A stretch of DNA of 64,000 bases from Nissabacter sp. SGAir0207 (GTDB lineage Bacteria > Pseudomonadota > Gammaproteobacteria > Enterobacterales > Enterobacteriaceae). Position 1 is the first letter of the stretch, and each line of letters opens with the position of its first letter. The stretch spans positions 1,736,001 through 1,800,000 of the forward strand of contig NZ_CP028035.1 of assembly GCF_005491205.1 (NCBI RefSeq). The letters are read 5' to 3'. The notes beneath the pieces are model-generated. The model worked only from the letters and a program-made list of their open reading frames with translations. It ran no database searches and was not told the origin of the DNA. This document shows, one piece after another, positions 1-8,641 of the stretch. Both the position numbers and the translations under genes were made by a program.

Positions 1-1519
1 GCGTGACGCCCGCCAGCCGGATCAGGCCATCCGGGTAGGGGGTGAAGCCGGTGACGCGTTTGCTCATGCCGAAGATGCGCGGCTCATAGTAGAGGTAGGC
101 GATGGGCATATCGCTCTGCAACTGCTGCACCACCTGGCTGTAGAGCGCCTTGCGCTGGGCCGGGTCGCCGCTCTGGCGCGCGGTGAGCAGCCACTGATCC
201 ACCTGCGGGTTGCCGTAGCGCCCATCGTTCAGGTTGCCGCCGCTCTGGATAAAGCTGTAGATGCTGCCATCCGGGTCCGGGCGGCCCGACCAGCCGGACA
301 TGCTCACCTGATACTGGCCATGCTGCTGGCGGTCGAGCAGGGTGGCGAACTCGCTCATTTGCAGGTTGACGTTGAAGCCCGCCTCGGCGGCCATCGCCTG
401 AATCACCTGGCCGACCTGCAACGCCGTGGGGTTGTTGGGCACCAGCAGGTCAACCTTCAGCGGCGGGGTCACGCCAGCGGCAGCCAGCAGCGCCTTCGCC
501 TTCTCCACGTCGCGCGCTGGCACCGGCACCCCGGCGTGGTAGGGGCTGACGGTGGAGAAGGCCTGATTGGCCGGGGTGAACTGCCCCTCAAACACCACCT
601 GATTGATGGCGTCACGATCCAGCGCCAGCGAGAACGCCTGCCTTACCCGCGCGTCTTTGGCGAAGGCGCTATCCGCGGCGGCCGGGCCGTTGGCGATATT
701 GAAGGTCAGCCCCATGTAGCCGAGGCCGGTGACCTTGGCGAGCGCCAGCCGGCTGTCGGCCTGCACCGTTTTGATGTCGCTGGCAGCGATGCCCTCGGTC
801 AGGTCGAGGTCACCGGCGCGCAGGTTGGCCAGCCGCACTGAGGCGTCCGGGATTGGCAGGAAGATCACCTTATCGACGCGGTACGCCCCCTTGTTCCAGT
901 AGTTGTCAAAGCGCTTGAGCACGATGCGATCCTGCTGCACCCGGCTGACAAACTCATAGGGGCCGGAGCAGACCGGGTGGGCGGCCACGTCGCCCTTGGC
1001 GCTGGCCTGCGGCGCGAGCATGGTACCGGCGCGATCGGTAAGCTGTGCCAGCAGCGCGGCGTCCGGCGTTTTCAGGTGCAGCGCCACGCTGTAGGGGCCG
1101 GTCACCTCCACGTTGTCGATGGAGGAGAGTTCGCTTTTGCGCAGCGAGGCGGGCAGCGTCATCGCACGGTCGAGGTTGAACTTCACCGCATTGGCATCAA
1201 ATTTCTCGCCATCGTGGAAGGTCACGCCCTCGCGCAGTTGCAGCGTCAGGGTCTTGCCATCCGGGCTGTAGGCCCAAGAGGTCGCCAGCCCCGGCACGAT
1301 ATTCAGGTGCTGGTCGATGTCCACCAGCCGGTCACAGAGCGCGCTGAACACAAAGCGGCCATAGTAGGTGCGGGCGGTGTGCGGGTCGAGCATGTCCGGG
1401 TCAGCGCCGAGGCCGATGCGCAGCACGCTCTCGGCCTGTGCGGCCTGGATATGCAGGCTACCCGCCGCGAGCAGCGTCAGGGCGGTCAGGGTCGGGCGCA
1501 GGGGAAGTCGCAGTCTCAT
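1..1519 (-). CDS. ABC transporter periplasmic substrate-binding protein, family 5 (DppA/OppA type), C-terminus off the left edge
   Basis: This is a periplasmic binding protein for peptides or similar small solutes feeding the two ATPases encoded just upstream. The start ATG at 1517-1519 has an AGGAAC ribosome site a few bases before it. The first 25 or so residues form a signal peptide (MRLRLPLRP, then a Leu/Ala-rich core ending near AQA). The mature part begins with ESVLRIGLGADPDMLDPHTA and later has LREGVTFHDGEKFDANAVKF, both typical of SBP family 5. About 506 codons are inside the window, so only a short C-terminal piece is missing (family length about 510-540). It is the fourth gene of the leftward operon; permease genes would be expected beyond the edge. 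Substrate cannot be told from sequence. Confidence 0.9.
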   Translation of the reverse strand, partial: MRLRLPLRPTLTALTLLAAGSLHIQAAQAESVLRIGLGADPDMLDPHTARTYYGRFVFSALCDRLVDIDQHLNIVPGLATSWAYSPDGKTLTLQLREGVTFHDGEKFDANAVKFNLDRAMTLPASLRKSELSSIDNVEVTGPYSVALHLKTPDAALLAQLTDRAGTMLAPQASAKGDVAAHPVCSGPYEFVSRVQQDRIVLKRFDNYWNKGAYRVDKVIFLPIPDASVRLANLRAGDLDLTEGIAASDIKTVQADSRLALAKVTGLGYMGLTFNIANGPAAADSAFAKDARVRQAFSLALDRDAINQVVFEGQFTPANQAFSTVSPYHAGVPVPARDVEKAKALLAAAGVTPPLKVDLLVPNNPTALQVGQVIQAMAAEAGFNVNLQMSEFATLLDRQQHGQYQVSMSGWSGRPDPDGSIYSFIQSGGNLNDGRYGNPQVDQWLLTARQSGDPAQRKALYSQVVQQLQSDMPIAYLYYEPRIFGMSKRVTGFTPYPDGLIRLAGVT

Positions 1520-1531
1520 CTCAGGTTCCTT

Positions 1532-2607
<1,076 letters not shown>

Positions 2608-2608
<1 letters not shown>

Positions 2609-3609
2609 CAGGCATCTCCGGCAGCAAGGTGAAGTTCAAGGGGGGCGCGGAAGCAGGCCACCCGGTGGTGTGGGCCGAGCGCCGCCAGCGGCGGGCGCTG
2701 CTGGCGGCAGTGGCCGGTGGCGAACGGGCAGCGGGTGGCAAAGCGGCAACCGGGCGGCAGATCCGCCGGTTGCGGCACCGCGCCGGGAATGGTCGCCAGT
2801 CGGCCAGTGCGGCCGCCGAGCGAAGGCATCGAAGCCATCAGGCCGATCGTGTAGGGGTGCTGCGGATCGCTAAAGATCGCCGCCACCGGCCCCTGCTCAA
2901 CGATGCGGCCGGCATACATCACTGCCACATGGTCGGCCACTTCCGCCACCACGCCCAGATCGTGGGTGATCAACAGCATCGCACTGCCGCGTTGGCGTTG
3001 CAGCCGGTTGAGCAGCGCCAAAATCTGCGCCTGAATGGTGACATCCAGCGCTGTGGTGGGTTCATCGGCAATGATCAGCGCTGGCCGGTTGATCAGCGCC
3101 ATCGCAATCATGATGCGCTGGCGCATCCCGCCGGAGAGCTGGTGGGGATAGGCCCTCATCCGCAGCGCCGGGGCCGGGATCTGCACCAGCGCCAGCATCT
3201 CCAGCGCCGCCTCGCGCGCCACGGCGCGGCTCACCCGCTGGTGGCGCATCACCGCCTCCATCAGCTGGTCGCCAAGGGTAAAGGCCGGGTTAAGGGAGGT
3301 CATCGGCTCCTGGAAGATCATCGCCAGCTGGTTGCCGCGCAGGTCGGCGTAGCGGCGCTCATCCAGCGCCAGCAGGTCATGGCCCGCGAACGTCACCTCA
3401 CCGCCGAGCACCTGCGCGCCGTGGGGCAGCAGCCCCATCAACGCCAGCGAGGTGACGCTTTTGCCGCAGCCGGACTCCCCCACCAGCGCCAGCGTCTCGC
3501 CCGCCGGGATGCTGAGCGAGATGCCGTCCAGCACCGTGGCGGGCGAGCCGCGGAACTGCACCACCAGATCGCGGATGCGCAGCACCGGGTTGGGTTGCTC
3601 ATTCATCAT
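2608..3609 (-). CDS. Peptide-type ABC transporter ATP-binding protein (DppD/OppD family)
   Basis: This is a 333-aa ATPase that pairs with the DppF-like protein to drive import. It has Walker [10 protein letters not shown], a Q-loop in [14 protein letters not shown], the signature [15 protein letters not shown], Walker [15 protein letters not shown] and the H-loop in [10 protein letters not shown]. The C-terminal Cys-containing oligo_HPY tail is [15 protein letters not shown]. Its ATG overlaps the TGA of the regulator gene (ATGA, 3606-3609) and its own TGA overlaps the next ATG. This tight overlap makes regulator, DppD and DppF one transcription and translation unit. The start could be either of two consecutive ATG codons (MMNEQ). 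Confidence 0.93.
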
Positions 3610-4337
3610 GCCTCTCCTTCATGGTGGGTGATGGCCGCCAGCAGCGCCTGATGCAGCGCCAACAGATGCTCATGCATCACGGCCGCGCCCTCTGCTGGCT
3701 GGCGCGCCGCAATATGCTGCACGATGCGGTGGTGATGATCGTCATAGTGCGCCAGCCGTTCGCCGGTACGCGCCTGCTGGCGCAGGTGCAGCCAGCTCGG
3801 GTCGCGGCGGATGGCGTCCACCGCATCGAACAGCCCGAGCATCAGCCGGTTGCCCGCCGCCTCGGCAATGGTGCGGTGGAAGGCGCTGTCCCACAGCTCC
3901 ACCTGATCGGCGTCGTGGTCATCCAGCTGGCGCAGCCGCTCGAGGATGCGGTGCAGCAGGGCGATCTGCTCCGGGGTGGCGCGCAGGGCGGCGTAGCGCA
4001 CCAGCCCCGGCTCCAGCTGGAGGCGTGCCTCCATCACCTCCAGCAAATTGGACTGCTTCGGCAGCGCCTGTAGCATCAGCGGCTGCGCCGGTGCCTCGGG
4101 GCCAATAAAGGTGCCTTTGCCCTGTTTGCGCCAGATGCGCCCCTCCTCCTCCAGCACGTCCAGCGCCCGCCGCACCGCGCGCCGCCCGGCACTGAAGCGC
4201 CGGCACAGCTCACGCTCCGTCGGCAGCGCCTCGCCCGGCTGGCCGGAGTGCTGTGCCAGCAGCTGTCGCAACTGCTCCAGCGCCGAGGCCGACGACCCCT
4301 CCGGCAGCGGGATTACTTCAGGGAATTCAGCCATCAT
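3606..4337 (-). CDS. GntR-family transcriptional regulator with FCD (FadR-type) effector domain
   Basis: This is a 243-aa DNA-binding regulator, first gene of the ABC transporter operon and so its probable local regulator. The N-terminal winged helix-turn-helix spans roughly residues 25-78 (LPTERELCRRF, then RALDVLEEEGRIWRKQGKGT). The C-terminal all-helical FCD domain shows the usual metal/ligand residues in WDSAFHRTIAEAAGN, HYDDHHHRIVQHI and MHEHLLALH. Two ATG codons are adjacent; the second, at 4332-4334, has the better spacing from the GCGAG ribosome site. A 21-bp inverted repeat 42 bp upstream is a candidate operator. The effector is unknown; it may be the imported solute or a product of it. 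Confidence 0.9.
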   Translation of the reverse strand: MMAEFPEVIPLPEGSSASALEQLRQLLAQHSGQPGEALPTERELCRRFSAGRRAVRRALDVLEEEGRIWRKQGKGTFIGPEAPAQPLMLQALPKQSNLLEVMEARLQLEPGLVRYAALRATPEQIALLHRILERLRQLDDHDADQVELWDSAFHRTIAEAAGNRLMLGLFDAVDAIRRDPSWLHLRQQARTGERLAHYDDHHHRIVQHIAARQPAEGAAVMHEHLLALHQALLAAITHHEGEA

Positions 4338-4378
4338 CTTCTCGCCATGAACTCAGGTAAGAGGACATTGCAGGAATC

Positions 4379-4399
4379 GAACCAATTTTGAATTGGTTC
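4379..4399. promoter_or_regulatory. Perfect 9-bp inverted repeat, candidate operator of the GntR/FCD regulator
   Basis: The left arm GAACCAATT (4379-4387) and the right arm AATTGGTTC (4391-4399) are exact reverse complements with a 3-bp TTG spacer. The site lies 42 bp before the regulator ATG, where autoregulation would act. FadR-type regulators often bind short dyads built from TGGT/ACCA; here the half sites are arranged ACCA outward-in. Binding by this regulator is an inference. Confidence 0.5.
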
Positions 4400-4635
4400 A
4401 GCAAAAAAGGTCGCCATGCCCGGCTGGCGCGGGTTGGGTAAAGGCGTTTACCACGGGCAGCAGGGGGGCAGGTTGGGCGTGACGGCGGGGTGTGCACTGA
4501 AAGGGCGCACGGGATGCACCGGGATGAAGGCTTTCCATTGCCAGCCAGCGGGAAACCTTAGACGCCATTGATATTTCCCTTCACCGCCGGAGTGGGGTCA
4601 ACTGGGGGCAGTTATCCAGTTCAGGGGAGAGAGTA

Positions 4636-4818
4636 ATGAAAAAGGCATGGAAACCGCGCGTCTGGCAGGGCGCCCTTCGGCGGCTGGCGCGGCTGTGGCC
4701 CCATTCTGAGCATAGCGATCACCGGGTCATGGAGTCGGTGCTCTCTGCCGCCAGCTTGTATGGCGTTGATATGGCGCACAGCGATCCGCGCTGGTTCAGC
4801 CAGCCGGAGAGGCGCTGA
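4636..4818 (+). CDS. Small basic hypothetical protein, 60 aa
   Basis: I do not recognise this protein. It is likely real because a strong ribosome site (GGGGAGAGAG) stands 4-5 bases before the ATG, and a clean rho-independent terminator starts about 22 bases after the stop. The sequence is rich in Arg, His and Trp, starts MKKAWKPRVWQGALRRLARL and has no membrane segment. It stands alone between the divergent ABC operon and the sulfatase cassette. Function cannot be inferred. Confidence 0.55.
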   Translation: MKKAWKPRVWQGALRRLARLWPHSEHSDHRVMESVLSAASLYGVDMAHSDPRWFSQPERR

Positions 4819-4837
4819 GCATTCGGTCGTGCAAGCA

Positions 4838-4867
4838 AAAAAATCCACGCCCCGGCGTGGATTTTTT
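4838..4867 (+). terminator. Rho-independent terminator after the 60-aa gene
   Basis: The stem AAATCCACGC (4841-4850) pairs with GCGTGGATTT (4855-4864) around a CCCG loop, followed by T residues to 4867. The A tract on the left would make it work in both directions. The core ATCCACGC/GCGTGGAT is the same as in the terminator at 9908-9934. Confidence 0.85.
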
Positions 4868-4871
4868 GTTT

Positions 4872-5291
4872 TCAGCGGATGTACACCGTGCGGGCCACGC
4901 CCTGAATTCCCGCTCATCCGGCCATAAGGCTTATCGATGGGTATTTCAAGCACTGAACGGGGTAGGTGGGCCGCGTGGGGTGAAATAAGTGTGGCACATG
5001 TCAATAAAGGAAAAAAAGAGCAATGGCCGCCCCCTGTTTTGTGATTCAGTAGCCGGAAAATAGAAGAGAGCGGGAGGCGTGAAATTAATGGATGATATGA
5101 ATGAAAGTGGGGGTTAATATTTTTTATTAAACGGGGTGAGGTAGGAGGTTACATATTTTACGGCCATAATCTAACAGATCACTGTTAATTATTACACACG
5201 GCAATATCTTATTTTAGTATAAGCTCAGGTGGTAACAGTCATATTTCGATCATAACAGACTGTAGTTATTTTATCTATCAGGAGATGGATA
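4872..5291. other. AT-rich intergenic region upstream of the sulfatase cassette
   Basis: This 420-bp stretch holds no gene that I can support. It turns clearly AT-rich from about 5000, unlike the GC-rich coding neighbourhood, as is common for promoters of acquired, silenced genes. It contains a TAACAG/CTGTTA dyad (5172-5187) and two more TAACAG copies (5233-5238 and 5253-5258), described separately. No single clear sigma70 promoter stands out. Confidence 0.6.
5172..5258. promoter_or_regulatory. Cluster of TAACAG half sites, candidate operator region
   Basis: TAACAG (5172-5177) faces CTGTTA (5182-5187) across a 4-bp ATCA spacer, forming a 16-bp dyad. Further TAACAG copies occur at 5233-5238 and 5253-5258, 20 bp apart and close to the start of the first cassette gene at 5292. 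The arrangement suggests binding of one regulator at several sites, but no regulator gene is present in the cassette. Confidence 0.35.
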
Positions 5292-6107
5292 ATGAACACT
5301 ATCAATGTACCCACCCTTGTAAAAGCAGTGATCTCGGGTTTGCTCTTGGCGGCAAGTGGTAGCCAGTGGGCCTGTGCGGCCTCCGGTTCGGCGGAAGATG
5401 CAAACAAAAGTAATAACCCCTTAAACTTTGGCTATACCCTTAACGTTCAGGACTACTACACCCCCTCGATTTATAACAGTGATAAACAGACCAACGATCT
5501 GCTGTTGCGCGCCGCCATCCCGATCCCATCCAATGACCTGATTGGCGTTCCCCAGTTGATGCGTGCCACCATGCCTGTGGCCGTCACCCGCCCGCAAATG
5601 GAGGGCGGCTACTCGACCGGCATCGGTGATATCAATGTCTTCGATATTTTCTTGCTAAAAACCAAAGGCGTACAGTTAGGCGTCGGCCCGCTGGTCTCCG
5701 CGCCGACGGCCAGCGACCACGCTTTTGGCACCGGCAAATGGCAGGCCGGGCTGGCGGCCGTGGTGGTCAAACTGGATCCGCGCTATATCGCCGCCGGGCT
5801 GTTGCAGTGGCAACAATCCTTTGCCGGCGACAGCGAGCGGGCGGATATGAATACCGTCACTTTCCAGCCTGCCTTAATGTATAACCTGCCGAAGGGATTC
5901 TATCTCCGTTCGACCGCCACCTGGACATTCGATGTGGAGAAGGGCGAGTACTATATTCCGGTAGGTCTGGGGATGGGCAAAGTGATTAAGGCCAATTCCG
6001 GCGACGTGTTTAATTTCTATCTGGAACCCCAATTCACCCTGTTCCATGACGGCGAACAAAAGCCCCAATTTACCCTCTATGGCGGTTTCAATATTACGTT
6101 TAAATAA
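5292..6107 (+). CDS. Predicted outer-membrane beta-barrel protein of the sulfatase cassette (first barrel)
   Basis: This 271-aa exported protein starts at an ATG with AGGAG about 8 bases upstream. Residues 1-30 are a signal peptide (VISGLLLAASGSQWACAAS). The mature part is a run of alternating polar and aromatic strands (for example GFYLRSTATWTFD and FNFYLEPQFTLF) and ends in GGFNITFK, near the aromatic C-terminus usual for barrel proteins. It resembles the loose group of phenol-degradation MetA-like porins (an inference from pattern). It is followed by the sulfatase gene after 67 bp, so it may bring a sulfated substrate through the outer membrane. Exact family is uncertain. Confidence 0.7.
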   Translation: MNTINVPTLVKAVISGLLLAASGSQWACAASGSAEDANKSNNPLNFGYTLNVQDYYTPSIYNSDKQTNDLLLRAAIPIPSNDLIGVPQLMRATMPVAVTRPQMEGGYSTGIGDINVFDIFLLKTKGVQLGVGPLVSAPTASDHAFGTGKWQAGLAAVVVKLDPRYIAAGLLQWQQSFAGDSERADMNTVTFQPALMYNLPKGFYLRSTATWTFDVEKGEYYIPVGLGMGKVIKANSGDVFNFYLEPQFTLFHDGEQKPQFTLYGGFNITFK

Positions 6108-6174
6108 CGCAGGCACCGGTTTGCTGGCGGTGAACTGTTGCGGGAATATATTTCCGGCGACCAAGGTGAATATT

Positions 6175-7602
6175 ATGATGAAGAAAACGATGATTGCTGC
6201 CCTGTGCAGTGGCCTGCTATTAACAGGGGCCTGCCCGGTACAGGCGCAGCCGACGAAACCCAATATCGTATTTATTTTGATGGATAACCTGGGATATGGC
6301 GAACCCGGTGTCTATGGCGGCGGAATCACGCGCGGCGCGCCGACGCCCAATGTCGATCAATTGGCCAGTGAAGGGCTACGGCTGACCAATTTTAACGTCG
6401 AGGCGCAGTGTACCCCCAGCCGTTCGGCAATCATGACCGGGCGGTTTGCCATCCGATCCGGCACCCACTCGGTGCCGATTGACGGCGGTATGGAGGGGCT
6501 GACGCAGTGGGAGGTGACGCTGCCGGAGGTGCTCTCTCAGGCGGGCTATCGCACCGCGCTGTTTGGCAAGTGGCACCTCGGCAGCAATCAGGGCCGCCTG
6601 CCAAACGATCAGGGATTTGATGAGTGGTATGGCATTCCGCGGACGTCAGATGAGGCGTTCTATCCTGACGATCCGCAGGCCCTCGCCAACCATGTGCCGC
6701 TGATGTACGTCATGGCAGGCAAAAAGGGCAGCAAGAGCCAGAATGTGAAACCCTACAGTCTGGAGGCCCGCCGGCAGATCGACACGGAGATTACCCAGCG
6801 CACCATCCAGTTCATGCAGCAGAGCGTGAAGGAGGGAAAACCTTTCTACGCCTATGTGCCCTTTACGCAGGTGCACTTCCCCTCACTGCCCAGCCCGGCG
6901 TTCGCCGGTAAAAGTGGCCACGGCGATTTTGCCGATTCGGTCATGGAGATGGATTACCACGTTGGTGAACTGCTGAAAGAGATAGACCGGCTGAAGGTGC
7001 GGGATAACACCCTGGTTATCTTCACCAGCGACAATGGCCCAGATGATAACTGGCCGTGGCAGGGCAGCGCTGGCCCGTGGCGCGGTTACTACTTCACCCA
7101 TATGGAGGGGTCGCTGCGCACGCCCTTTATCATCCGCTGGCCGGGCAACGTGCCGGCAGGCCGCGTCAGCAATGAGATCGTCCATGAGGTGGACACCTTC
7201 ACGACGCTGGCGCGCATCGGGGGCGGCAATATTCCTCAGGATCGCCCGATTGATGGCGTAGACCAGACCGACTTCTTCCTTGGCAAGACGCCGAACTCTG
7301 CCCGTAACGGCTTCCCGATCTATGTGGCCGACCGGCTGGAGGGGGTAAAGTGGAAAGAGTGGAAGATGGTGTTCTATGAAGAGCAACGCAACTGGTGGTC
7401 TCCGCCGGTGAAACTCGGCACCCCGAAAGCCTTTGACCTGATCACCGATCCGAAAGAGGAGTATCCGCAAAGTGGGTTGCGCACCACCTGGATCGCCCGG
7501 CCGCTGATTGGCGAGGCCGCCCGCTTTGTCGGCAGCCTGAAGAAGTACCCGCCGATTGCGGCTGGCACGCCCGATCCTTACCTGCCGCCCGTCCAAAAAT
7601 AG
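6175..7602 (+). CDS. Secreted arylsulfatase-type sulfatase (formylglycine-dependent)
   Basis: This 475-aa enzyme should hydrolyse a sulfate ester in the periplasm. The ATG at 6175 was chosen because AAGGTG lies 6 bases before it and a signal peptide follows (MMKKTMIAALCSG, cleavage probable after PVQA). The sulfatase core has CTPSR at residues 79-83 within CTPSRSAIMTGR; Cys79 is the residue converted to formylglycine. Other family marks are FGKWHLGSNQG, TSDNGPDDNW and the N-terminal metal site ILMDNLGYGE, where the more common DDxGYGD reads DNLGYGE. The Cys rather than Ser form can be matured by the anSME encoded at 8642. Substrate is unknown. Confidence 0.93.
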   Translation: MMKKTMIAALCSGLLLTGACPVQAQPTKPNIVFILMDNLGYGEPGVYGGGITRGAPTPNVDQLASEGLRLTNFNVEAQCTPSRSAIMTGRFAIRSGTHSVPIDGGMEGLTQWEVTLPEVLSQAGYRTALFGKWHLGSNQGRLPNDQGFDEWYGIPRTSDEAFYPDDPQALANHVPLMYVMAGKKGSKSQNVKPYSLEARRQIDTEITQRTIQFMQQSVKEGKPFYAYVPFTQVHFPSLPSPAFAGKSGHGDFADSVMEMDYHVGELLKEIDRLKVRDNTLVIFTSDNGPDDNWPWQGSAGPWRGYYFTHMEGSLRTPFIIRWPGNVPAGRVSNEIVHEVDTFTTLARIGGGNIPQDRPIDGVDQTDFFLGKTPNSARNGFPIYVADRLEGVKWKEWKMVFYEEQRNWWSPPVKLGTPKAFDLITDPKEEYPQSGLRTTWIARPLIGEAARFVGSLKKYPPIAAGTPDPYLPPVQK

Positions 7603-7661
7603 CTGACGCACCCTGACGGTGGGGCGGCAGAGGCTGCCCCATCTGCCCAGCCAACCCGGTG

Positions 7662-8615
7662 ATGATGATGATGAGAGATCTCTACCGCACCTTTCTGGCC
7701 GCCAGCATCAGTCTGGCGCTCTATCTCCCTGTGGCAAACGCCGTGGAGGGCGGCATGGGCCGGCCGCTGACCGGCGAGCAGATTGACCCGTTGGCTGGCG
7801 TGGTGCCGGTGGAGCCGGGCATCTATGCCGGGCTGAACGCCTACTACTATGATGGCGCCAGCCGCAACAGCGCCGTCCCGCGCGGCCATACGCTCGAGGG
7901 TGGCACGCAGCTAAGCGTGCTCTACACGACGCTGAGCCTCACCTATGTCTGGGGTTCGGTGGGGGCATGGAGCTTTGCCTCCTCACTGGCGCAACCCTTT
8001 CAGTATGCGGAGGTCAGCGCCTCCGTCAGCGGTACAACGCTGGCCGGGGAGCGCAGTGACCACTCGACGGAGATTGCCGATACGCTGCTGATCCCACTGC
8101 TGGTGGGTTACCACTTCAACGAGGCCAACCATCTGGCCATGTATGTGCAGATCTATGCCCCAACCGGCAGCTATAGCCCCGACCGGCTCTCCAGCGCCGG
8201 GCTGAACTACTGGACTTTCATCCCGACCCTTAGCTATACCCACCTCGACCCGGACTGGGGCATGGAGTACACCCTCTCTTGGGGGATGCAGTTCAACACT
8301 ACCAACCCGGACACGCACTACCAGAGCGGCACCCTCTCCACGCTGGATGCCCTCGCCATCAAACGTTTCAACAACGGACTGGGCATCGGGCTGGCGGGCG
8401 GCTGGATTAAACAGGTAAGCGATGACCGCGGCGGGCTGGCCACTGTTCTGGGAGGCTATCGCTCCCAGTCCTGGGGAGTCGGGCCGATCGTTACGTGGGA
8501 GGGCAAGGAGGGGAACCTGCCATTGTCGCTGTCACTGCGCTGGATCAATGAGTTTGCCGTCAAAAACCGGCCTGATGGTAACGCCTTCGAACTGAGCCTC
8601 GCGGGCCAGTTTTAA
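7662..8615 (+). CDS. Predicted outer-membrane porin of the MetA/SphA-like phenol-degradation family (second barrel)
   Basis: This protein of about 317 aa has a signal peptide ending near PVANA (residue 25-30). It then shows many amphipathic strands rich in Tyr, Trp and Gly (GIYAGLNAYYYDG, LNYWTFIPTLSYTHLD, GMEYTLSWGMQF) and a C-terminal Phe (ELSLAGQF), the outer-membrane barrel signature. The pattern fits the phenol MetA degradation/SphA porin group, whose members are linked to uptake of hydrophobic or aromatic compounds. The start is unclear: GTG at 7659 is followed by four ATG codons in a row (7662, 7665, 7668, 7671) and no strong ribosome site. It lies between the sulfatase and its maturase. 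Confidence 0.78.
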   Translation: MMMMRDLYRTFLAASISLALYLPVANAVEGGMGRPLTGEQIDPLAGVVPVEPGIYAGLNAYYYDGASRNSAVPRGHTLEGGTQLSVLYTTLSLTYVWGSVGAWSFASSLAQPFQYAEVSASVSGTTLAGERSDHSTEIADTLLIPLLVGYHFNEANHLAMYVQIYAPTGSYSPDRLSSAGLNYWTFIPTLSYTHLDPDWGMEYTLSWGMQFNTTNPDTHYQSGTLSTLDALAIKRFNNGLGIGLAGGWIKQVSDDRGGLATVLGGYRSQSWGVGPIVTWEGKEGNLPLSLSLRWINEFAVKNRPDGNAFELSLAGQF

Positions 8616-8641
8616 TTCCTCATTTCAACAGCAGGGAGCCT

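Noticed and set aside
7620..7640. Hairpin between the sulfatase and second barrel as a terminator
   Set aside because: The GGGGCGGC/GCTGCCCC stem has no T tract and lies inside a tight one-strand cassette.
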